From Ursus arctos (taxonomy: Eukaryota; Chordata; Mammalia; Carnivora; Ursidae), in assembly GCF_023065955.2 (NCBI RefSeq), contig NW_026623100.1, positions 16,097,001 through 16,161,000 on the forward strand: a DNA stretch of 64,000 nt. The letters run 5' to 3'. The translations under genes and the position numbers were made by a program. The notes beneath the pieces were generated by a model. That model worked only from the letters and a program-made list of their open reading frames with translations. It searched no databases and had not been told where the DNA came from. Positions 1-12,480 of the stretch are shown here, one piece after another (within the stretch, counting starts at the first letter, position 1; the number at the start of each line of letters is the position of its first letter).

Positions 1-205
1 TTCTAGGGCCGCTGACATAGGAGCCAGAGGTCCTGCCCTTCACTACTTTGCAGGGTGACCTTGGACAAGACCCTAGAGAGTCCCCAACTCTCATGGGAAT
101 AATAGCAATCAGTTTTCCTGTGGTTCTAAAGGAGGTGAAGTATATAAGACCAGCCAGATAGTTTAAAGATGTATTTATTTACATCGCAGAGAGAGTGCCT
201 GCGAG

Positions 206-220
206 GGGGGGGGGGGGGGT
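206..220 (+). repeat. Poly-G run inside a canSINE
   Basis: About 14 consecutive Gs in an antisense canSINE; prone to sequencing length error. Confidence 0.8.
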
Positions 221-345
221 GAGCAGAAGGAGACGGGAAGAGAGAATCTCAAGCAGACTCCCTGCTGAGCACGGAGCCTGACTTAGGGCTCGATCTCATG
301 ACCCTGAGATCATGACCTGAGCTGAAATCAAGAGTCAGGCACTTA

Positions 346-523
346 GGGACACCTGAGTGGCTCAGTCGGTTGAGCGTCTGCCTTCAGCAAGGTCCTGGGA
401 TCGAGTCCCATGTCAGGCTCCTTGCTCAGCAGGAAGACTGCTTCTCCCTCTGCCTGCCATTCCCCCTGCTTGTGCTCTCTCTCTCTGACAAATAAATTAT
501 TAAAATCTTAAAAAAAAAAAAAT
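346..523 (+). mobile_element. canSINE nested in the 166-563 element
   Basis: Starts GGGACACCTGAGTGGCTCAG and ends in an A-rich tail. TSDs agagtcaggcactta (331-345) and agagtcagacactta (524-538) are copies of the host SINE sequence. Confidence 0.9.
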
Positions 524-583
524 AGAGTCAGACACTTAAACGACTGAGCCACCCAGGTGCCCCAAGACCATCCAGATAGTTTA

Positions 584-2320
584 AATGTCATACAACAGAC
601 AGTTACTGAGAAGATAAGAGTAAGTTGTATATAACATGTTTACAATGTTCAAAGGGCATTTGATGACATGAGACTATGAGAACATATGCAGGCAGACCAG
701 CTGACACCAAAGGTGCCTTAGTTATAGAACAGGGATAGGCAAATGCATATTGACCGAAGCTTTACCTGACATGCCGACCCAGAGTAGGTAGGTTCCCTGT
801 GACATTGGGTGGGGGGTGAGATTAGGCTGGAGTCAGGATTACCTGCACTGAGAACAGGATCCTGATTTCTCATCTGCTCTGGGGGGCGGCCCTTCCTGGA
901 AGAGGCTGAGTCTCATGATTCCAGCCTGTCTGTTTTGGACTTTCTGGAGCTTCGGGAAACACCCTATTGGCTCTGTCTCTTTGGATCTCACAATAAGACT
1001 TAACTGAGGAAAAGGAGAAGAGAGTTGGCCAAGGCATGACTGCCCAAACTGGCGGGTGGGTCCTGCTGATTTCTGCATCTAAGCACGTCAGCCCTACCAG
1101 CCCAGAGTGCTCAGATCAAGCAGCTCACTTGTCGCCTCACGGCCTTCTGGGTCTAATGCCCTGTAGTTTTAAACAGCCATCTCCTGCAACAGGAAGAAGA
1201 AAGTACCGTATTTCTTCTGGGCTTCAACAGGCTCTTAAAACAATGCTGTTTCTGTTTCAGATGATGGTACCCTGAAATAACCTGCCCATCCCTACCACCG
1301 CTCATGCAGTCAAGAATTAATTGACCAACTAACATTCTTAGAAAGGACGCTGCGGAAGACCCAGTGCTGTGTCGGGCCTAGGAGGTTACCCAGAGGTTCA
1401 CAACCCTGTCCCTGTCCTCAAGGAGGTTAGCCTTCAGATGATGTTTGAGTCACCTTGGAACTCACCATGGGCACTGGAAAAAAAAAAAATAGTACAGGAA
1501 ATGACTTCTTGGTGTCAGCCTGAGGACATTTGCCTATTCTGGAAATGTTTACACGAAGATTGCACTGTATGGAACGTTACACCACATACATCTGCTTTTG
1601 TGGTTGTGTTGTCCTTGTGCATTTCCACGTGCTGAGGAAGGGAGGACAAGGAACATTCCTGGGCTCCCCCTGCGGGTGGGCACTGTAGCAGCCGCCTCAC
1701 AGGGGTTACTCCTCCTTCCACCACCTGGTGGGAAGCTTCGGGACTCCTCTCTGCAGAGAGCGATCACAGCTCTGAGGGGCAGGGAGTGCTGTGTTCTGGG
1801 GCTGGAGCTGAGAGTGCAGGTTCGTGAGCTGATTGTTGTAGGCGTGGGCTATAGGGTGACATGGCAGGTTCCAGCTCATGAAGGACCTCAGGTACTGGCT
1901 AAGGAGTGGGACTTTCCTGGGAGCTGCAGGAGCTGCTCAAGGGTGGTACTGATTTGATCATACCTGCAGGGAAGCGCAGTGGCAGCTCTGTGAGGGCTGG
2001 CAGGGTGAGGAGGACAGACTGCGGAATGAGACCGGAAGAGAGGGCTCTGGAAGGGCAAATCTGTTGTCCCTCTCCTCCTGCCCCCACACACAGAAGAATG
2101 GTATCTGGACTCAAATAAACCATTTTAATAACCCAGTTTTAAATTTTAGAACCCAAGTCGGTGGGCTCTATATTAATTTGGATAATCAAAGTTAGCTAAA
2201 CTGAGTGAGGGAAGCTTGTGCCGTGGGCAACAGCTCTGGTAGGTGGCTGCTAGGAGGACAAGCGTGACAAGATTTGGCGCCGTGGCTGAGGGAGTGTGGG
2301 GGGGGGCGGTGCTAACTGTG
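584..2320. other. No gene seen
   Basis: Mostly single-copy sequence. Short open frames on both strands overlap each other and look random. A weak L2-like piece may lie near 1335-1440. Confidence 0.6.
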
Positions 2321-2480
2321 GATTTAGGCAGACTTGAGTTTGAAATCTGGCTCGATAAGACCTTTAAAACGTCATTTAATCTCTGATCCTCTTTACCTCG
2401 TCTGTAAAATAGATTTCATCATCCCTCTCTTGCGTGATTATGGAATTAGAGTATTCAAAGTTCCTAGCACACGTAGCTAG
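2321..2480 (+). mobile_element. MIR fragment
   Basis: Ancient SINE: ...gacttgagtttgaaatctgg, cgtctgtaaaatag, and a cctagcaca-like 3' part in order. Confidence 0.6.
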
Positions 2481-4004
2481 CGTGTCACCACTTGTCCTGG
2501 TTGCTCCACGGTGATGGCTGCCACCAGCCTGGCTCTGCCCTGTAGAGCAACAGCGTCCTTTAGTGGCCAAATAGGGAACGACAGGTCTTCCAGGTGCCCA
2601 GGCCTGGCTCCTGCCCCAGCCCACATCCCACAGGTTCAAAGTCTCCTTTGTCCTCCACAATCAGAGCTGACAAGCACTCAGATCCAGCCAGCATGCGCCT
2701 CTCAGAAGAGCCCGAACCGCACACTGGTCGGCAGGTGACAGGCTCCACCATCCTAGTACTGAAGGACCTCAAATCCAGTGTGTTCTGAGCCTTGGGCTAG
2801 GAAGAAAACATGACCTTGAGTAGCCTGGGAACAGTTTTCTGAGATGGCCATGACCTCCAACCCCTCCTACCCCGCCCCCAAGAATAGTGTGAGTTGGAAA
2901 CAAAATGCCAGCTGCACAGCCAGGCGTTCCTCAGCAGAACAAGGAGGAAAGCCATTCAACAAACACTGGACACCATCCAGGCCCCTGGTTCCACACCAGG
3001 CTGCAGATACCATGGCCAGCAAACACAAAGCCCTGCCCCCAGGTAGCCGACTATTTAGTGGCATAAGGACATTGGCTCAGCAAACACTTGCATACATAAC
3101 TGCAGACCATAATAAGATTATGAAGGAAAGGCTCAGGTTCTGGATAAGGTGTGCTCTTTACTGCTCCCATGGGCCTCACGAGCACCTTACTAGTTAAGGT
3201 GCTGACCCTAGGCTGCGTGCTCTTAGCATAATTTAAATGTTCATTACTTTTTGGAGGTGGGCTGATGTGGCTCTGGGCTGTCTGCCCCTCCAATTAGTAG
3301 ACAGCAGTCGGGGAAGTCACCAAAGGGTGAACAGGCATTAATAAGTGCTGGTTTTTAGAAAGAACATTCCCAGAAGCAGTTCAGAGGTCCTGAAGTGGGA
3401 TCTCATGGGGCATGTTGGTGCACAGAAATCAAGGGCAAGGACAGTAACGCTAAAGCAATAGGCAGGGGGGTGATAATCAGGAGCATAGAAGCCACCTGCA
3501 GGGCTTCTGCCTCCCTGCCACCCAGCCACCTGCCCACCCGCTCCCCCTGTCCCTGGGACAAGCCCCTCTTGCTGCCTCCCTCCTCCCCCAATGGCCCAGG
3601 TGCCTCCATCAAGTCTTTTCTGAATCCAGCCTTTTGTCCTTTTCTCTATAGCATCCTATCGACCGTGTCAGAGATGTTTCCCTTTCTCCCTTCTTTCCAC
3701 AGAAAATCCTAAGTAAAAACCAGCCTTCAAAATCACATTCCCATACCTAAGCTGCAAGGATTTCTCGCCCGCCCCGTGTGCCCAGCCCTGTGCTAGGCAG
3801 GGCCAAGGATGAAAGAGGAAAATATGCTCCTTCCTTACTCCTCTGGGGCTTCTCATCTTGTCCTGAATCCAGAGCCTGGCTCTCAGCTCTGCACTATTGC
3901 ATTCCAAGTCCTGTTGATGGAAACGACACTTAAACATGCTCCCTCTCTTTCGGAACATTCAGGTCCACACGCGAGAGTCAGCCTGGGGGACGGTCAGCTG
4001 ATCT
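2481..4004. other. No gene seen
   Basis: Single-copy sequence with a pyrimidine-rich part near 3510-3610; open frames are short and unsupported. Confidence 0.6.
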
Positions 4005-4180
4005 GGCGAGTGGAGTCTAAACCCCTGGGTTTGTAACCTGGCCCTGCCATTTTTTTTTTAAGCTGTGTGTCCTTAAATTTTTCGACTTCTCTGGACTTTG
4101 GTTTCTTCATTGATGAAGTAGGGAACAACATGACTTTCTCTGCCTCCCTTGCAGAGTGTTTATGAGGATCAGATGAGGCA
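4005..4180 (+). mobile_element. MIR fragment
   Basis: gagtctaaacccctgggttt, ctgtgtgtcctta, ttcttcattgatgaagtagg in MIR order. Confidence 0.6.
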
Positions 4181-4368
4181 CTGCTGTTGTCCCCAGATGA
4201 GGCTCCTGAGACAGGTGCCACCCATGAGGACGTTTTCACCAGCCCACCATGAGCTGAGGAAAATGAGGACAGCAGAGGGAGGTCTTCACAAAGGTAGATT
4301 CATTCAACTGGAAGGACTGGCCTTTATTATCAGACTGTGTCCTTCTTTGCATTGAAATTGCATTTATT

Positions 4369-4582
4369 TGGGGGCCTGGGGGGGCCCAGTCAGTTAAGCG
4401 TCGGACTCTAGGTTTCAGCTCAGGTCATGATCTCAGGGTCATGAGATCGAGACCCACATACTCAGCATGGAGTCTGCTTGAGTTTCTCTCTCCTTCTGTC
4501 CCTCCCCTTGCTCTCACTATCACGCACGTGCTCTCTCTCTCCTCTCTGTCTCAAATAAATAAATCTTAAAAAAAAAAAAGGA
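4369..4582 (+). mobile_element. canSINE
   Basis: tRNA-like head, CT-rich middle, AATAAATAAATCTTA10 tail. TSD-like gaaattgcatttatt before and gaaactgcatttact after. Confidence 0.88.
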
Positions 4583-4824
4583 AGAAACTGCATTTACTTT
4601 ATGAAATGATGTTAGAACATTTTTTTAATGTTGATAAAATAAAAGGGCAACTATTCAGTTTGGGGTAAACTTACTGCTCTGTGAAACCCCAAATCCACCC
4701 AGTAAGGGTAACCAGAAAGCCCTCTGCAAACCACAGGTACTGCTCTTGCTGACCCACCTCCTGGATTCCTGGGCACATCCTGTGTCCTTGGTTGTGGCCT
4801 TCTCATCCTGGCATTCAAAGCAAA

Positions 4825-5210
4825 GATTCTGGAATCTGACCATTAGGACTTCAATGCCAGTCATGCACTTCCTAGCTGCAAGTGATCATGAACACGTTGC
4901 TTATGCTTGAGTTTCGGTATCTAGAGTGAAGATTAAAAGTAAGACACATAAGGGGTGCTTGGATGGCTCAGTCGGTTAAGTGTCTGCCTTCAGCTCAGGT
5001 CACGATCTCGGGGTCCTGGGATCGAGCCCCACATCGGGCTCCCTGATCAATGGGGAGCCTGCTTCTCCCTCTACCTCTTCCTCTCCCCTCTACTTGTGCT
5101 CTCTCTTGCTCTCTCTTAAATGAATAAATAAAAAATCTAAAAAAAAAAAAAAAGTTAGGCACATAAAACAGCATGTGGCACATATGGGCACTCGGTGAAT
5201 GTGAGCTGTG
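4825..5210 (+). mobile_element. MIR split by a canSINE
   Basis: MIR 5' part 4825-4951 (cctagctgcaagtgatcatg) and 3' part from 5155 (catgtggcacatatgggcac). Confidence 0.65.
4952..5154 (+). mobile_element. canSINE inserted in a MIR
   Basis: Full-length canSINE with A-tail. The flanking MIR sequence resumes after it (gacacataa / ggcacataa duplication). Confidence 0.88.
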
Positions 5211-7504
5211 ATTATATAATGATTTTCCCTCCCAGCCCTAGCTCCCAGGTCACAGCTCCCTGTGCCAAGTCTTAAACCATCATACCCTCTGCTTCTCTGT
5301 CTCAATCTCAAAGCCTTTCCAGATCTGCCTTTAGGGGCCGCGAAGCCATTGGCTTCTCCTGGAAAGTTCTGGGAAGGGAAACACACAAGCCTGTTCCCAA
5401 TAAGCAGAAAGAAGAAGGATTTTAACTGTACTTTTGTTTTTCCTCTCCTTCTGAGACTCTGCCCATTGACTTGCAAAGGAAGAATCGCTTTCAGGTTTTC
5501 AGCCATCTTTCACCACAACTAAGCCAGAAAGGGAACTTGGATGCTGAAGACTGGAGAGGAGCACCTGCTTGGCAGAGGCCAGGTGTTTTGGTTTGTTTGT
5601 TTTAAGGGAGTCCTTTTCTACTTCAGTTTCTCCTTCTCAGGACACAGACTCACTATCCCTCGCGCTCGCGGCGGACATGCGTGCTCTCAGTCATTTGCTA
5701 AGAAGACAGCGCAGCATGCGTCTCCCTTGCGATTACAAACGTGCAGGGAGCCAGAGCAGGCACCTGCCTCCAACGCTCCTGTTCCATTAAGAGAGACCAC
5801 ACAGCCGGCCCTGGTTTGGGGCCTGCCCATCCACGTCTGAGCGTAAGAAGACAAGGTGCTTCGCCCTGGACTTCCAGAACAAGCTGAGAACACCAGCTAG
5901 TGTCCAACTCCATGCTCTTGAGAGTCAGCCGCTGATGCCACCTGGGAGCCCATGGAGGTAATGAGCTTTTGCTCTTGCTTATAGCTTGTGGTATTTGCAT
6001 CATTGACAGTTGGAAGTTTGCAAGCAACAGTGTTTCCATTTTTTTCATACTTTGAATAAAGTATGGTTTCTCGTTAGACTCTTTACCGCTTTTGTCCCTA
6101 AGTGCCCCGAAAAGCATGCAGAGGGTTTTGTCTTTCAGAGTAGCTTTAATGCAGGACTGGCTCCCTTTATCTGCAGTTCCCTAGGCTCTCCCCTCTCTCC
6201 CTGCTTGGCCCACACCCCCAGCCTGGTGGCCAGATGGCTCGGGTGGGCCATAAATGTCCCCAGGAAAAGAGGAAACAGGTCCAGCCCAACATGAGAAGCA
6301 AGAATCCTAAGAGTCACGCTAATTGGACAGCTCAGGGCACAGGGGCCCCCGTGAAAGCAGTGATGGTGCTGACTGGCTGTGCTGACCAGGAACCCCAGGA
6401 GCTGGGCCTGGGTTCCCCTTCCCCTGCCAGATGTGGGCTGTGTGAGGAAGGGGTAGACACGAAGGCTGGGTGGACCACCAGTAATGCCCACCACACAATC
6501 ATTCTTGAGCTTTGGAAACTGCCAACAAAAAATTGGGCCTCCAAATTTAGAGGGTTTGTGGACTCTTGAAGTCCTTCTCTGGGTACCAGGAACCCCTCCA
6601 CGGTCCTATTTGATTCAGCAGCTGTCCATGCTGCCTTGGAAGAGCTCACACCTTTATGTCCCACTCCTCCTCAGAAACCTGCCAGAGTCCTCTCTTATCG
6701 TCTGAACTCCCCCAGCTGGCGGTGGTCCGTGTCCCCTCCAGCTGGTGCCACCATCCCTCTCCACCTTAGTTCCCCCACCCCCTCCCGGGAGCCACTGCTC
6801 CTGGAGGTTTCCTGCAGGTAGCCTTGGAGCCTGCCACTCTCCCCACCTGGATTGTTCTTCCTGCATTCTCCTCCAGCCAAATGCTACCCTTAAAGCTGAG
6901 CCTACCCAAAGGCTCCCAGGCAGCCTGGCCTCATCTGAAGCCCACAGCTCCTTCCCTTGTGGCTCCTGTGGGACACTGTGCTCTGGTGGTCAAGTGGCTG
7001 GTAGAACAGAAGGATTTCCAACTTGCTCAACAGCAGAACAGGCCCACCTGTTCCTGGACTCCCTCTTCACTCCAGCAGGACATCAGTTACTGAAGAAGGG
7101 ACAGATGAGCAAAGGGCTGCATTTACACAGCTACACCCTCTCGCAGTTAGTGCACATTTTCTCATTCTGTTTCCCCGCTCCCTGGCTACACTGTGGAACT
7201 GAGCCAGGTGCTGTGACTCACACAGGGAGGGGACATGTGACTCTGGTCTCCCCAGCACAGGCCCTAAATAGCTGCGCCAACAGGGCCTGGAGCACAAGTG
7301 TGCACTGGTTACCCTGACTGCAAGCCTGTATGACTATCCAGGAACTCAGATAAGTAGCAAATTAATTTTTAGAGAGAAATGATTCCTTATCCCCCAAGTT
7401 ACTCCCTTATCGCCTCTGACCCTCACAGGGCCCGTGTCCTCCAAGAACCACAAACCATGCAGTGGGACTCCAACTGAAATAAATAAGAACGTGTTGAACA
7501 TGTT
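5211..7504. other. No gene seen
   Basis: Single-copy, moderately GC-rich. The longest open frame (6745-7317, 190 codons) is Pro/Ser-rich low-complexity with no domain and overlaps frames in other phases; I do not accept it as a gene. Confidence 0.6.
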
Positions 7505-7955
7505 CTTCGTTTAATTCCAAATGTTAGAGCGTTTGCTGTGTGCCTGTAATTGGTCTAGACAGTAAGGCTATGTCAGCAAGCAAACAAACAAAATCACCAT
7601 CCTTCTTGAATGTCCTTTCTAGAGATGAAAGGTAAGCAATAAACAAATAAGTGTGATATTTAGTATGCCTGATGGTGAAAGTAGTTCCGAGGAAAATAAA
7701 GTCAGAAAATGGTAATAGGGACAAAGGGAGTAAGAGAAGGTTTGGAATGTTCAACGGGTTGTCAGGGAGAGGTTCAGTGATGAAGTGACATTTGAGCAAA
7801 AGGCCTAAAAGAGAGGAGGGGTCAAGCCCTGCAGAGAGCTGGGGAAAGGGCTTTCCAGGCAGGGGGAGAGCAAGCGCAAAGGCCCTGTGATAGGGACAGG
7901 TCTCAAGTGATGGAGGAACAGTGTGGAAGGCTGAGTGGCAGCAGCAGAGTGTCAC
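7505..7955 (-). mobile_element. L2 fragment, antisense
   Basis: L2 3' motifs in reverse: tgctgtgtgcctg, tgaagtgacatttgagc, tttccaggcagggggagagc, gcaaaggccctg. Confidence 0.65.
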
Positions 7956-8331
7956 TTGGTGTCCAGCCTTGGGCTTGGCCTTCAGAGCAATTCAAGGTAG
8001 GGGAACAAGACAATCCTTGACCTCAAAGAAGCAAGGAGCTTCTAAAGCCCACACAGCAAATGCTAAAATAATAGCCCACCCTGAAAAGATCGAGTCCCAG
8101 TCCATGCTGTGAGAGTTCAGAAGAGAAAGCTAAGGGTGCTCAGGGCTTCAAGGGACAGTGCACACTGTGGGACATTCTGATCAACTCTCAGCCGTGTTCC
8201 CTGTGAGTAAGTCTCTGAAATCACTGCAGCTTGGGACGTTGGGAGACAAATCAACGAGGTTCACACTGTGCAGGTGTTTTCTCCAAGGAAAAGAAATTCT
8301 GTATCAAGGCCTCTGTCTTGTCTTTTCATTT

Positions 8332-8486
8332 CTTTTTTTTTTTTTTTTTTAAGATTTTATTTATTTGTCGGGGAGGGGGGCGGGAACGGGAGAGGGAGAA
8401 GCAGACTACCTGCAGAGCAGGGACCCCGGGATCATGACCTGGGCCGAAGGCAGACGCTTAACCGACTGAGCCACCCAGGCACCCCT
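8332..8486 (-). mobile_element. canSINE, antisense
   Basis: Poly-T start, AAGATTTTATTTATTT, and CCGACTGAGCCACCCAGGCA at the right end. Confidence 0.88.
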
Positions 8487-8532
8487 GGTAAAATTATTCT
8501 TAAAATTATCTTGTTTAATAATTCTTAAACTA

Positions 8533-8727
8533 GGGCGCCTGGGTAGCGCGGTCGTTAAGCGTCTGCCTTCGGCTCAGGGCATGATCCCGGCGTTCTGGGA
8601 TCGAGTCCCACATAGGGCTCCTCCGCTGGGAGCCTGCTTCTTCCTCTCCCACTCCCCTGCTGTGTTCCCTCTCTCGCTGGCTGTCTCTCTGTCAAATAAA
8701 TAAATAAAATCTTTAAAAATAGTAATA
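8533..8727 (+). mobile_element. canSINE, bear-type, first of two at one target
   Basis: Contains the bear-type CCCGGCGTTCTGGGATCGAG block. Flanked by copies of aataattcttaaacta at about 8517 and 8730. Confidence 0.88.
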
Positions 8728-8745
8728 ATAATAATTCTTAAACTA

Positions 8746-8946
8746 GAGGCGCCTGGGTGGCTCAGTCGTTAAGCGTCTGCCTTCGGCTCAGGGCGTGATC
8801 CCAGGGTCCTGGGATCGAGCCCCACATCGGGCTCCCTGCTCCTCTGGGAGCCTGCTTCTTCTTCTCCCACTCCCCCTGCTTGTGTTCCCTTTCTTGCTGG
8901 CTGTCTCTCTCTCTGACAAATAAATAAATAAAACCTTTAAAAAAAA
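8746..8946 (+). mobile_element. canSINE, second insertion at the same target
   Basis: Follows the duplicated target directly and is followed by a third copy of attcttaaact at about 8947. Confidence 0.88.
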
Positions 8947-8959
8947 TTCTTAAACTGAT

Positions 8960-9085
8960 TAAAGGTCAAAGTAGCAAGACAGTGGCCACAGAGCATTAAT
9001 CCTGAGTAAAGAACCCTCTGTGGGGGGGGCCCTTCTGAGTGTGGGGCCTGTGTGACTGCACTGGTTGCACACCCGCGGAACCATC
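8960..9085 (+). repeat. Copy 1 of an unassigned interspersed repeat
   Basis: Contains cagagcattaatcctgagta, gcccttctgagtgtggggcc and ctgtgtgactgcactggttg; the same order recurs at 33945-34125. Confidence 0.55.
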
Positions 9086-10409
9086 TGGGCGACAACTTCA
9101 AACACACATGTCTTATGGTTTAGGTCCTCTGCCAAGTCTGTTGCTCCCAGTAGCTCCCATCAGAGCTGGGCTGAGTCTTCAGACTGGCATGAGGAGAGAC
9201 GTGACGCTCCCCACTACGGTAATAAAAGCATCCCCCGAGACCTCAGGAGTATCACCTCAGACCCCGATCACCGCTGCCTCATCAGCTTCTTCCAGGTGCA
9301 AAAAGCATCTCAGGGTCTTGGGAGCCTGGTTTGTTTGTGTCAGATACGATAACTTGCCTGGTGATTGCTTTTAAAAACCGGATATGCTTCCATCTGCCAG
9401 TCTCTGAGATCAAAACCATGTTTCATGTTTCCCAGTGTGCCTTTGAGAAAAGTCTGTAAACCCATAAACACTTTCTTTTTTGTCTCCAAGGAGCAGTTTA
9501 ACTCTAATACTTAGTACCACTGATTACTGAGGAGTTGTGTGGAGAATACCTTCTCTTTGAGGCTCCATTTCCCATCCCAGGGGACTGGGTGCATATGCAG
9601 CCACACTTCATTACGGGAGATTTCAAAAGCCTCTGAAGAAAATGAAAGATTTTGAGTTAAATCTTATAAGGAAATAGAGAGGAAATACTAGTAGAGTTTA
9701 CAATTTTGATTACGGATCCATTTGCAGAGATCCGGTTTTACAAGAGTAAAGAGAAGCCCCTAAGCATAGTAGCTTATTTTAATACCCAAATGCATTACCA
9801 GGCAACTGAGAGCATCTAACTTATTTGGTCATACAAGCGTATCTGAATGAATCCCAAATCTCTGCTGGGCCCTTGTCCTCGGCACAGAAACCAGCACCTG
9901 TGGGCCTGGGCAACTGTGGCCGAGTCAGGACTCAGCAGTGCCAGGGCCAGGGTCAGCAATACAGCCAGAGGAAAGTTCCATCAAAGGGTTTTTTGGCCAG
10001 GAGGTGTTGAGGGGCCCAGAGTCAGGAGAAGAGCATGGAGGACGTTCCAGGGCGCGCAGAGCCCCAGACCGCGGGCCCCCACCCCCAGAGCAGGACAGAA
10101 TGTCTGAGGGGGGCCCCCACAACCTGTAGTCAGGTGGGTGGTGCTCAGAGCCATCGTTCTTTGAACATTTATGCCAGTGCAACCTAATTCACTAAGCACA
10201 GGCTGGAGAAGTTAGATATGCCCTGCTTAAATTCAAAGCCAAAGACACTCGGGGGTATTTTCTGAGGAGTCCTGGTGGCTGGACAATCGTTCCGTGTTTG
10301 ATTTACCTCCCACTTTGCCTTATGATAAGTGTCTTTCCTCAGTCTTTCCCAAACGTAGGAAAGGACTTAGCAGTCATCCTTGGTTTTGATGCGCTGTACC
10401 GCACTGGGG

Positions 10410-10423
10410 CCAGCAGAGGGCAG
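10410..10423 (+). promoter_or_regulatory. CTCF-like motif
   Basis: CCAGCAGAGGGCAG matches the degenerate CTCF core CCASYAGRKGGCRS at all 14 positions. It lies in single-copy sequence about 28.5 kb upstream of EPCAM. Confidence 0.5.
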
Positions 10424-10699
10424 CACTGCATTTCAGAATGGCAGTTTGAGAGCCTTTCAAAAACTCCAAGAATTTGAGTCTCCCCACCTTGTCACTACTA
10501 CCCCCCTTCACATTCTTCGTTAAGGCCTTGTTTTCTTCTGTTTCCTATTCTGGGGAACCTTAAAGCCATATGAAATTATTCCATTGCTGTTGCGAGGGAA
10601 GAAATAGATTTCCTCATTGGGATGAACTTGAGCAAAATTATACCATATACATGAGCAAAAATATACCCCACCCCCACCCCAGGGAAGCCCAGCTGGACA

Positions 10700-10742
10700 C
10701 TCTCTCTCTCCTCTCTCTCTTTCCCTCCTTCCCTCCCTCCCT
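10700..10742 (+). repeat. CT/CCTT-rich low-complexity tract
   Basis: Pyrimidine-only run of CTCT and CCTT units; no transposon structure seen. Confidence 0.7.
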
Positions 10743-11327
10743 AAATGGAAAGTTTGCTGCCCATTAAAATGAATGTCAGGCATCAGTGAACACGCGAGGA
10801 ACACATTTGAGGAAGTAGAGCAGGTCAAGCCAGTAGTGACCGTGTCTGAATCTCTGGTCCAAGAAACACCAGGGCCTCTAACATGAAGTCTCGACTCCTA
10901 GCCCTGGACCCAGCTCTCCTTGGGAGTGCTAGTCATGGCTTCCAAACCATTTCCTAATCATGCCCATGACTGAGCCCAGTGTGAATGTGCCTTATGAGTG
11001 CCAGGGAATTTCAACTGTGAGAACTGATTTTCTTTATCCTGTCCCAATGCACAATTAGCCAAATCTTGGCCCACACTACAGGCTGGTGTTTGGCTGTGAG
11101 ACCCGCACCCCCCCCCCATGCCCCTCCCTCCATCTTCTGGGCCCTTTCTGACAACCAGTACCCTTTCTCAGGCTCCGAGGGAATCTAGAGGAGGATTTCC
11201 TCCCAGGCTGCTTTCCTTGTTTTACCTCTGCATCTCTTGTCTGCGGGGGTGTGGTTCTCCACTAGAAGTCCTAGGGGGGAAAAAGAAACTCATGCACCAT
11301 TCACAATAGGATGTACACATTGAAAAA

Positions 11328-11385
11328 CATTTTTTTTTTTATTTTTTAAGTAATCTCTACAGCCAACATGGGGCTTGAGGGACAA
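11328..11385 (-). mobile_element. Short-form canSINE fragment, antisense
   Basis: TAAGTAATCTCTACAGCCAACATGGGGCTT matches the short canSINE form; the tRNA-like end is lost. Confidence 0.6.
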
Positions 11386-11389
11386 GAGC

Positions 11390-12480
11390 CCAACAGAATT
11401 GAATTCTAGAGGTGAGACTCCTAGTTTTGGAGCAAGATATATGTAAATAGAGGAGACTAGGTTACCATGTAGGAGGCTGCCTCTTCACTGGTCACTGAAG
11501 CCAGCCTTGAATCTAACCAGCTGATACAGGGCCAAACACACCCAGCCAGGTCTGGTCAGCAAGCACTTCTGCCAAGCACCGCTGCTTTTACAGAGCCAGA
11601 GGTGATCTCATCACAGCAGCTGGGTTCTCTATTATCTGTCCCAAGCACAGAATCCCCTCTGATAGCCTTTGCAGGTGGCATTCTACCCTGAGCAGCTCCT
11701 ATATATTCCATACTGGGCTAAGCTCTGAAGAAGATACAGTGGAAGAAACCACAATCCCTCAAGGAGGCTGCCACCCACCTCCTCCCAGAAGCTACCTTCC
11801 CTCTCCACATTTTTCTCATGGACTTTTAATGGGTCATTTCAATAGTCCCACTCCATTGAGCAACATTGCATGCTCAGAAAGATGACGTTAGGCTTTATTA
11901 CATACTCCCATTACAAATTTCGGCATATAATATTTACATACGCACTGGTTCTTACCAAGGAACTCAAAGCCATTTATGGATCCTGTCCCATTTGCTCCCA
12001 CAGGAGCCCTGAAGGTAGAGGAGAAGGTGTGGGGCTCATTCTATCTGGAAACAAAGAGACTGGAAGAAACTTCCAGGCCTTCTCTGATATAAGAAAAGAC
12101 TCCTCCAAGGTTAGTCATGGTCACCCATCTGTGCTTTATCAACATTCTGAGTTGATAATCCTAGGGCCATCTTGTGAAACTCACATCTTGCAGGATGATA
12201 ATCCTCATTCAGGAGCCAGGGTTCTCCTATTGTATTCATAAGGCAAACAAAACATTATGGATTCTATGACAGGGAGTCAGCATAAGGACAAAGGCTTAAG
12301 AGCTTGCCTGGATGGCCAACCAGAGCCAAGCCTTGGCAAGTCACAGAGAATGAGCACAGGGCCTCAGGTAAAATGAGAAATGAGAAGAACCTAGACGTTT
12401 TCATTCAAATGGCAATTCGTTATTGTACAGACACATGAGAAAAGGTGAAAACACAGATGTGTGACAGCATATCTGGGGAA
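11390..12480. other. No gene seen
   Basis: Single-copy sequence; a weak inverted L2-like piece may lie near 11690-11780. Confidence 0.5.

Larger units (their letters stand above)
166..563 (-). mobile_element. canSINE, antisense, interrupted by another canSINE
   Basis: A-tail side at 166, tRNA-like end at 563 (GAGCCACCCAGGTGCCCC). TSDs of about 20 bp, aagaccagccagatagttta (146-165) and aagaccatccagatagttta (564-583). The body is split by the + SINE at 346-523. Confidence 0.9.
9090..11327. other. No gene seen; contains a CTCF-like motif
   Basis: Single-copy sequence apart from a CT-rich tract (10700-10742) and the motif at 10410. Confidence 0.6.

Noticed and set aside
6745..7317. 190-codon open frame, longest in the upstream region
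   Set aside because: Pro/Ser/Cys-rich low-complexity protein without domain, overlapped by frames in other phases, no splice or promoter context.
8960..8961. CRISPR array, operon or phage-like system
   Set aside because: The repeats here are dispersed SINEs, not spaced direct repeats; introns, CpG islands and SINEs show mammalian nuclear DNA.
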